Shown: positions 9,024 to 13,861 of the stretch, in pieces
How the letters are laid out: the number at the start of each line of letters is the position of its first letter
Position numbering within the stretch: position 1 is the stretch's first letter
Assembly (NCBI GenBank): GCA_002336465.1
Contig: DDEP01000200.1
Coordinates: 1 to 19,616 of the forward strand
Origin: Pedobacter sp. UBA1951
GTDB lineage: Bacteria; Bacteroidota; Bacteroidia; Sphingobacteriales; Sphingobacteriaceae
Direction: 5' to 3'
DNA: 19,616 nucleotides
Made by a program: the position numbers and the translations under genes
Notes under the pieces: model-generated
What the model saw: only the letters and a program-made list of their open reading frames with translations
Database searches by the model: none
Told to the model about the DNA's origin: nothing

Positions 9024-9125
9024 CGCTAAAATCTTAGCGGATGAAATTTGTAAGTAGAGAATGGAGTCCTTGCTGCTAAGCTAATGTATACGGACTGCGA
9101 AAAACTTCATGTTTCGTAGTATTTA
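9024..9125 (-). promoter_or_regulatory. Structured 5' leader of the MATE gene, possible attenuator
   Basis: In the minus-strand transcript, GCTAAG-type sequence around 9033-9039 can pair either with 9024-9029 (CGCTAA-4 nt-TTAGCG, perfect 6 bp) or with an upstream segment at 9075-9080 (perfect 6 bp). The two pairings exclude one another. A 9-codon frame encoding MKFFAVRIH (9110-9081) lies at the 5' end and its stop codon abuts the 9075-9080 segment. This is the architecture of leader-peptide attenuation, but no known riboswitch class is recognised and chance pairing is possible. Confidence 0.35.
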
Positions 9126-9131
9126 ACACCT

Positions 9132-9160
9132 CAAAAATAGTAAAATATTTTTAAGGGCAA
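9132..9160 (-). promoter_or_regulatory. Putative promoter of the MATE gene
   Basis: On the minus strand TATTTTTG (9139-9132) is a full match to TAnnTTTG. A TTG (9160-9158) lies 18 bp upstream as the -33 element. Transcription would start near 9125 and leave a leader of about 130 nt before the ATG at 8991. Confidence 0.55.
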
Positions 9161-9200
9161 TATTGTGTTGATAAAAAATTAACCGGTTGTAAAAACAGGT

Positions 9201-9620
9201 TTATATGCTATAAGCTGCTATCATTTCGGGAGTAACCTTGCACGAGCGCTGTGTTTTCAAATCAATCATTACATATTCAAAAACACCATCAGAGGCTACT
9301 TTTCCAGTAGTTCGATTGATAATTTCGAACTGTACGTTACTGCCTTTTTCGTTCATTTCTAATATGCCGGTACGTATAAGCATTTTATCGCCCATTTTTA
9401 AAGCTCTCTTAAACGAAATGGTAACTTTTGCAACTACCCAACCGTAACCCATTTCAGCAAATTTTTCCCAGCTCATTCCATAGAATTTTTCCATTTGCTC
9501 ATAACGTGCCGCCAGTACATAATCTAAGTACTTGCTGTTATGCACATGGTTAAACATATCGATATCATCTGGACGTACGTTTAGCTCGCTTTCAAAAATG
9601 CTGAATTCGTTCTTTATCAT
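9201..9620 (-). CDS. 4HBT-fold (hotdog) acyl-CoA thioesterase
   Basis: Small cytoplasmic thioesterase of 139 residues, standard for the YbgC/FadM-like 4-hydroxybenzoyl-CoA thioesterase family. The N-terminal signature is VRPDDIDMFNHVHNSKYLDY, in which Asp21, His25 and Asn28 occupy the active-site Asp-x3-His-x2-Asn positions before the long hotdog helix. KVTISFKRALKMGD and the C-terminal beta strands (SNVQFEIIN, VASDGVFEYVMID) complete the fold. It should hydrolyse acyl-CoA thioesters; the acyl chain is unknown. It lies 209 bp upstream of the MATE gene on the same strand, but that gene has its own promoter-like sequence, so they are probably separate units. Confidence 0.9.
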   Translation of the reverse strand: MIKNEFSIFESELNVRPDDIDMFNHVHNSKYLDYVLAARYEQMEKFYGMSWEKFAEMGYGWVVAKVTISFKRALKMGDKMLIRTGILEMNEKGSNVQFEIINRTTGKVASDGVFEYVMIDLKTQRSCKVTPEMIAAYSI

Positions 9621-9624
9621 GCTG

Positions 9625-9632
9625 CAAATGTA
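9625..9632 (-). promoter_or_regulatory. -7 promoter element of the thioesterase gene
   Basis: TACATTTG on the minus strand is a full TAnnTTTG match and ends exactly 4 bp (CAGC) before the ATG at 9620. That places the transcription start at or next to the start codon. No convincing -33 element was found. Confidence 0.5.
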
Positions 9633-9697
9633 AGTATTTGTTGTTGATTAGGTAGAAAACCTTTAACATGAGGTTACCAAACATAACCTAAATACTT
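9632..9697. repeat. Nested inverted repeats in the thioesterase/rpsO divergent region
   Basis: An outer perfect 8-bp repeat, AAGTATTT (9632-9639) with AAATACTT (9690-9697), encloses two further perfect hairpins: AGGT-5 nt-ACCT (9650-9662) and AGGTTA-7 nt-TAACCT (9671-9689). Drawn as RNA this is a three-way junction. It lies upstream of the -7 element on the minus strand and upstream of the rpsO promoter on the plus strand, so it may be an operator or chance in AT-rich DNA. Confidence 0.4.
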
Positions 9698-9778
9698 TGT
9701 TTTTGAGACTAACCAACTCATGAGAATTGAAATCTGATTATCAAACCCTTAGATATTGACAAATATGTGATTTTGTTA

Positions 9779-9809
9779 TTGTATAAAAACAGGAAATAGT
9801 TTAACTTTG
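9779..9809 (+). promoter_or_regulatory. Promoter of rpsO-pnp
   Basis: TTG at 9779-9781 is followed after 20 bp by TAACTTTG at 9802-9809, a full match to the Bacteroidetes -33/-7 pattern. The predicted 5' leader of the rpsO mRNA is about 40 nt. Confidence 0.7.
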
Positions 9810-9854
9810 CAACCAATTAATTAATTTTATAAACACTTTAATATTATTCAAGTA

Positions 9855-10133
9855 ATGTATTTAAGTTCAGAAAAGAAAGCCGAAATTTTTCAACAACACG
9901 GCGGTGCAGCAGCTAACACTGGTTCTGCAGAAGGTCAAATTGCTTTGTTTACTTACCGTATTGCTCACTTAACTGAGCACTTAAAGAAAAATCGTAAAGA
10001 TTTCTCTACTCAGTTAGCACTACAAAAATTAGTAGGTAAACGTCGTGGTATTTTAGCTTACCTTTACAAAAAAGATATTGGGCGTTATCGTGCTATCATT
10101 AAAGCTTTACAGCTAAGAGATATCATAAAATAA
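9855..10133 (+). CDS. rpsO: 30S ribosomal protein S15
   Basis: Protein of 92 residues that binds the central domain of 16S rRNA early in 30S assembly. It has the family's helices: the N-terminal MYLSSEKKAEIFQQHG, the GSAEGQIALFTYRIAHLTEHLKKN helix pair, the KDFSTQLALQKLVGKRRGIL core and the basic C-terminal helix ending near YRAIIKALQLRD. It is a few residues longer than E. coli S15 at the N-terminus. It precedes pnp, as in many bacteria, but a terminator lies between them, so pnp should be made at a lower level or from a second start. The strong promoter upstream is its own. Confidence 0.97.
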   Translation: MYLSSEKKAEIFQQHGGAAANTGSAEGQIALFTYRIAHLTEHLKKNRKDFSTQLALQKLVGKRRGILAYLYKKDIGRYRAIIKALQLRDIIK

Positions 10134-10147
10134 AAGCTTTTATCAGT

Positions 10148-10179
10148 AAAAGCCATCCGCTAAGAAGGGTGGCTTTTTT
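10148..10179 (+). terminator. Intrinsic terminator after rpsO
   Basis: AAAAGCCATCC (10148-10158) pairs with GGGTGGCTTTT (10167-10177) through one G-T pair, with an 8-nt loop and a T run to 10179. It probably allows partial read-through into pnp. Confidence 0.75.
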
Positions 10180-10211
10180 GCTTTGCAAAACAAATAAATG
10201 TTACATAAACC

Positions 10212-10248
10212 GGTGTGCAAAAAGAGGAAACACACCATAATTTTTTTT
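10212..10248 (+). promoter_or_regulatory. Hairpin plus T-tract immediately before pnp
   Basis: GGTGTG (10212-10217) and CACACC (10231-10236) form a perfect 6-bp stem with a 13-nt purine-rich loop. After 4 nt come eight Ts (10241-10248), ending two bases before the pnp ATG. It resembles a weak terminator or leader hairpin. In other bacteria PNPase controls its own mRNA through a 5' stem, which makes autoregulation a reasonable inference. Confidence 0.45.
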
Positions 10249-10250
10249 AG

Positions 10251-12410
10251 ATGAATGTTATAAAAAAATCGTTCGATTTAGGCGATGGAAGAATTGTAGA
10301 AATTGAAACCGGTAAACTGGCTAAACAAGCTAATGGTTCAGTAGTGGTAAAAATGGGTGATACCATGTTGCTAGCAACAGTAGTAGCCGCTAAAGATGCT
10401 AAACCAGGAACAGACTTTTTACCTTTATCGGTAGATTACCAAGAAAAGTATGCTGCTACTGGTCGTATTCCGGGTGGTTTTTTACGCCGTGAAGCGAGAT
10501 TATCTGATTACGAGGTATTGATTTCTCGTTTGGTTGATAGAGCTTTACGCCCGTTATTCCCTGAAGATTATCATGCTGATACACAGGTAATGATCTCTTT
10601 AATTTCTGCAGATAAAAATATAATGCCTGATTGTTTAGCAGGTTTAGCTGCATCAGCAGCGCTATCTGTATCAGATATCCCTTTTAATGGACCCATTTCA
10701 GAAGTTCGTGTAGCTAAGATTGATGGTAAATTGGTAATCAATCCCTATCTAAGCGATCTTGAAAGAGCTACTTTAGAATTTATTGTTGCAGGTTCTGCTA
10801 ATGATATTGTAATGGTTGAAGGCGAAGCTAACGAAATTCAGGAAGAAGAAATGGTTGAGGCTTTGAAATTTGCACATGATGCAATCAAAGTTCAATGTGC
10901 TGTACAGTTAGAGTTAACTAAAGAAACTGGTAAAACTGTTAAACGTGAGTACAACCACGAAAACCATGATGAGGCTTTAAAAGAAAAAATCTATGCAGAA
11001 ACTTATGACAGAGTTTATGCTATTGCTAAATCTGGCTTAGGTAAAGATGAGCGTTCTGAAGGTTTCACAGCCATTATTAATGAAGTATTAGACGCTTTCC
11101 CTGAAGATACAGAAGATTTGACCAAAGCATTAGCTAAACATTATTTCCATGATGTACAGTATGATGCAGTACGTAACTTATTGTTAAATGAAGGTATTCG
11201 TTTAGATGGTCGTAGTACTACTCAAATCCGTCCAATTTGGAGCGAAGTAGGTTATTTGCCTGCTGCTCACGGTTCGGCGGTATTTACCCGTGGCGAAACC
11301 CAATCATTAACATCGGTTACTTTAGGTAGCAAAGATGATGAGCAAATGATTGATGGCGCTTTCTTGAATGGCTACAGCAAGTTTTTATTGCACTATAATT
11401 TCCCTGGTTTCTCAACAGGCGAAGTTAGACCTAACAGAGGTGCCGGACGTAGAGAAATTGGTCACGGTAATTTAGCCATGCGTTCTTTAAAGAAAGTATT
11501 GCCTGATGCCAATGAAAATCCATATACTATCCGTATCGTTTCCGATATCTTAGAATCTAATGGTTCTTCTTCAATGGCTACTGTTTGTGCTGGTACTTTG
11601 GCATTGATGGATGCAGGTATTAAAATCAAAGCTCCGGTATCTGGTATTGCAATGGGTTTAATTACCGATGAGAAAAGTGGTAAGTATGCGATCTTATCTG
11701 ATATTTTAGGTGATGAAGATCACTTAGGTGATATGGACTTTAAAGTTACCGGTACTGAAAATGGTATTGTAGCTTGCCAAATGGACTTAAAAATCAATGG
11801 TTTATCATACGAAGTATTAACTAAAGCTTTAAATCAGGCTAAAGATGGTCGTTTGCACATTTTAAATGAAATGAAGAAAACCATCAGCGAGCCTGCTGCA
11901 GATTACAAACCTCATGCACCTCGCATCGTTTCATTAACTATCGATAAAGAATTTATTGGTGCGGTAATTGGCCCAGGTGGTAAAATTATCCAAGAAATGC
12001 AACGCGAAACTGGCGCTACTATTTCTATTGAAGAAGTAGATAACAAAGGTATTGTTGAGGTATTTGCTGATAACAAAGCTTCTATTGATGCTGCTGTAGC
12101 TCGTATCAAAGCTATTGCTTCTAAACCTGAAATTGGCGAAATCTATACTGGTAAAGTAAAATCGATTATGCCATTTGGTGCTTTCGTTGAGATTATGCCA
12201 GGTAAAGATGGTCTATTGCACATTTCTGAAATAGACTGGAAACGTCTTGAAACAATGGATGGCGTATTCAAAGAAGGTGATATTGTAGAAGTGAAGTTAT
12301 TGGATGTAGACAAACAAGGTAAATTGAAACTTTCTCGTAAGGTTTTATTGCCTCGTCCACCAAGACCAGAAGCGAAACAAGATAATGCACCTGCGGCTCC
12401 GCAAGGTTAA
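10251..12410 (+). CDS. pnp: Polyribonucleotide nucleotidyltransferase (PNPase)
   Basis: Trimeric 3'-5' exoribonuclease that phosphorolytically degrades mRNA in the cytoplasm; 719 residues, standard length. Domains in order: first RNase PH core (about 10-145), alpha-helical linker (about 150-300), second RNase PH core (about 310-545), KH domain (about 560-620) and S1 domain (about 628-697). In the catalytic core Asp490, Asp496 and Lys498 line up with E. coli Asp486, Asp492 and Lys494. The KH GxxG loop is GPGG (574-577) and the S1 strand is FGAFVEI. The tail after S1 is short and rich in Pro, Arg and Ala. It follows rpsO but is preceded by its own leader hairpin and is closed by a strong terminator. 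Confidence 0.98.
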   Translation: MNVIKKSFDLGDGRIVEIETGKLAKQANGSVVVKMGDTMLLATVVAAKDAKPGTDFLPLSVDYQEKYAATGRIPGGFLRREARLSDYEVLISRLVDRALRPLFPEDYHADTQVMISLISADKNIMPDCLAGLAASAALSVSDIPFNGPISEVRVAKIDGKLVINPYLSDLERATLEFIVAGSANDIVMVEGEANEIQEEEMVEALKFAHDAIKVQCAVQLELTKETGKTVKREYNHENHDEALKEKIYAETYDRVYAIAKSGLGKDERSEGFTAIINEVLDAFPEDTEDLTKALAKHYFHDVQYDAVRNLLLNEGIRLDGRSTTQIRPIWSEVGYLPAAHGSAVFTRGETQSLTSVTLGSKDDEQMIDGAFLNGYSKFLLHYNFPGFSTGEVRPNRGAGRREIGHGNLAMRSLKKVLPDANENPYTIRIVSDILESNGSSSMATVCAGTLALMDAGIKIKAPVSGIAMGLITDEKSGKYAILSDILGDEDHLGDMDFKVTGTENGIVACQMDLKINGLSYEVLTKALNQAKDGRLHILNEMKKTISEPAADYKPHAPRIVSLTIDKEFIGAVIGPGGKIIQEMQRETGATISIEEVDNKGIVEVFADNKASIDAAVARIKAIASKPEIGEIYTGKVKSIMPFGAFVEIMPGKDGLLHISEIDWKRLETMDGVFKEGDIVEVKLLDVDKQGKLKLSRKVLLPRPPRPEAKQDNAPAAPQG

Positions 12411-12431
12411 TTAGATATTTCTAATTTTAAT

Positions 12432-12466
12432 AAAAAAACCGGGTTTAAGGCTAACCCGGTTTTTTT
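12432..12466 (+). terminator. Intrinsic terminator after pnp
   Basis: A perfect stem with CCGGGTT (12439-12445) and AACCCGG (12453-12459), extended by flanking A/T pairs (A12432-12438 with T12460-12466), has a 7-nt loop and a T run. This is a textbook intrinsic terminator that separates pnp from the next cassette. Confidence 0.88.
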
Positions 12467-12522
12467 GTATTTACATCACATGCAATTTTTCTATGTTGCT
12501 AAATGTTTTCGTAACTTGCATT

Positions 12523-12702
12523 ATGAAAACTAAAAAAAGTAAGGTAGAAGAACCTATGCCTAATTATGGCAAGGCAGAACAAGATTTGAGGCTCAGTGCC
12601 TTAAATAGTACCTATACTGAACGTTTTCATATGATGACCAAGCTAATGAAAATGGGCTTAATGTTAAAGTCTGCAAAGATTGTTCATAAAGACAAATTAT
12701 AA
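12523..12702 (+). CDS. Small basic protein, partner of downstream nucleotidyltransferase
   Basis: I do not recognise a named family. From the ATG at 12523 the protein has 59 residues; the frame also contains an ATG 10 codons upstream (12493), but those codons add a hydrophobic stretch lacking in the basic core and lie before a promoter-like TAACTTGC (12512-12519), so I prefer the inner start. It has 11 Lys and 7 Met. The N-terminal half is polar and probably disordered (MKTKKSKVEEPMPNYGKAE); the second half from about 31 is probably one amphipathic helix (YTERFHMMTKLMKMGLMLKS). Its stop shares one base with the next start (TAATG), which implies coupled translation and partnership. Similar short proteins next to nucleotidyltransferases recur in Bacteroidetes in my memory. 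An antitoxin or adaptor role is inference only. Confidence 0.7.
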   Translation: MKTKKSKVEEPMPNYGKAEQDLRLSALNSTYTERFHMMTKLMKMGLMLKSAKIVHKDKL

Positions 12703-13187
12703 TGGATGTTTTTGATGATGAGATTTTAACTATCTGGCGGTCGTTCAATAAAAACAACGTAAGGTTTATTATGGTGGGTGGAGTGGCAACTAATCTTCAT
12801 GGCTTCTTACGTACAACGGCAGATATAGATATGTGGATAGAAGACAGCCCAGATAACCGTAAAAATCTAAGAAAAGCCCTTAAGGAATGTAAAGTAGGTG
12901 ATTTTCCTCCTATAGAGAATATGACTTTTGTACCAGGATGGACAGATTTTAACCTAACAAATGGTATGAGATTAGATATGATGACATCTGTAAAGGGACT
13001 TGAGGAATATGGATTTGAACGTTCTCTACAAATGGCCTCAATAGCTTCTATATATGATGTGGAAGTACCTTTTCTTCATATTAATCAACTAATTGAAGCA
13101 AAAAAAGCATCAAACAGACCAAAAGACCAGATTGATGTGATTGAATTGGAAAATATTAAAAAAATAAGAGATACGAATACAGAATAA
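12702..13187 (+). CDS. MNT-like nucleotidyltransferase (AbiEii/DUF6036-type)
   Basis: Small nucleotidyltransferase-fold protein of 161 residues. It has the complete signature hGG-x-DhDh: VGGVATNLHG with Gly26-Gly27, then TTADIDMW with Asp41 and Asp43. A third carboxylate, Asp92 in RLDMMTS, sits where minimal nucleotidyltransferases place it, so an active metal site is expected. LINQLIEAKKAS near 125-140 and the PKDQIDVIELENI tail resemble the AbiEii/DUF6036 group, in which a Lys and Asp follow the core. Such proteins can transfer NMP groups to tRNA or proteins and often act in toxin-antitoxin pairs. The target here is unknown. It overlaps the small protein upstream by one base and ends 2 bp before rpe, so all three are probably cotranscribed. 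Confidence 0.82.
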   Translation: MDVFDDEILTIWRSFNKNNVRFIMVGGVATNLHGFLRTTADIDMWIEDSPDNRKNLRKALKECKVGDFPPIENMTFVPGWTDFNLTNGMRLDMMTSVKGLEEYGFERSLQMASIASIYDVEVPFLHINQLIEAKKASNRPKDQIDVIELENIKKIRDTNTE

Positions 13188-13189
13188 AG

Positions 13190-13861
13190 ATGAAACACAT
13201 AATTGCCCCATCTATACTTTCGGCAGATTTTGCCAATTTACAACGCGATGTAGAAATGATCAATGCTTCAGAAGCAGATTGGTTCCATGTAGATGTAATG
13301 GACGGTGTATTTGTACCTAATATATCTTTTGGCTTTCCTGTAATCAGTGCGGCTAAAAAATATGCTAAAAAGCCTTTTGATGTACATTTAATGATTGTAG
13401 ATCCAGATAGATACATACCTGAATTTGCCAAATCTGGAGCAGATATCATTACCGTACATTACGAAGCCTGTACACATTTACATCGCTCGGTGCAATTGAT
13501 CAAATCGGTAGGATGTAAAGCAGGAGTGGCCTTAAACCCTCATACTTCGGTAAGCTTATTGAAAGACATTTTATCAGAATTAGATTTGGTATTGGTTATG
13601 TCGGTAAATCCAGGTTTTGGAGGGCAAAAATTTATACCACAAACTTTAAATAAAGTAGCAGAGCTTAAGCAAATGGCTTTATCAATTAATCCAAACTTAA
13701 TTATTGAAGTAGATGGTGGGGTAGGTATGCAAAATATAGAAAGCCTGATCAAAGCTGGTGCCAATGCTTTTGTTGCCGGAAATGCGGTATTTGCGGCAGA
13801 AAGCCCCTCGCAAATGATAGCAGACCTTAAAAACGTTGATACACACACCCAATCTGCTTAA
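13190..13861 (+). CDS. rpe: Ribulose-phosphate 3-epimerase
   Basis: Cytoplasmic TIM-barrel enzyme of 223 residues that interconverts ribulose 5-phosphate and xylulose 5-phosphate in the pentose phosphate pathway. Active-site features are all visible: PSILSADF near the N-terminus, FHVDVMDG with metal ligands His33 and Asp35, HLM with His66, NPGFGGQKF as the phosphate/loop-6 segment and VDGGV with Asp175. Asp35 and Asp175 are the acid/base pair of the family. It starts 2 bp after the nucleotidyltransferase stop and is followed without a gap by a TonB-dependent receptor gene. No separate promoter is obvious, so its expression may depend on the transcript that begins at the small-protein gene. 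Confidence 0.97.
   Translation: MKHIIAPSILSADFANLQRDVEMINASEADWFHVDVMDGVFVPNISFGFPVISAAKKYAKKPFDVHLMIVDPDRYIPEFAKSGADIITVHYEACTHLHRSVQLIKSVGCKAGVALNPHTSVSLLKDILSELDLVLVMSVNPGFGGQKFIPQTLNKVAELKQMALSINPNLIIEVDGGVGMQNIESLIKAGANAFVAGNAVFAAESPSQMIADLKNVDTHTQSA

Noticed and set aside
9094..9120. 9-bp stem (with one G-T pair) on the plus strand near the MATE promoter
   Set aside because: No plus-strand gene or promoter is nearby, and in the minus-strand transcript one pair becomes an A-C mismatch; it was not called as a separate RNA.
9170..9205. Palindrome AACCGGTT near the thioesterase stop as a terminator
   Set aside because: It has only a 4-bp half with no loop; alternative folds give a 4-bp stem with a 13-nt loop, too weak to call.
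12493..12522. Longer start of the small protein before the nucleotidyltransferase
   Set aside because: The extra ten codons contain the promoter-like TAACTTGC, and the inner ATG begins the polar, lysine-rich part; the longer form is not excluded by the sequence.
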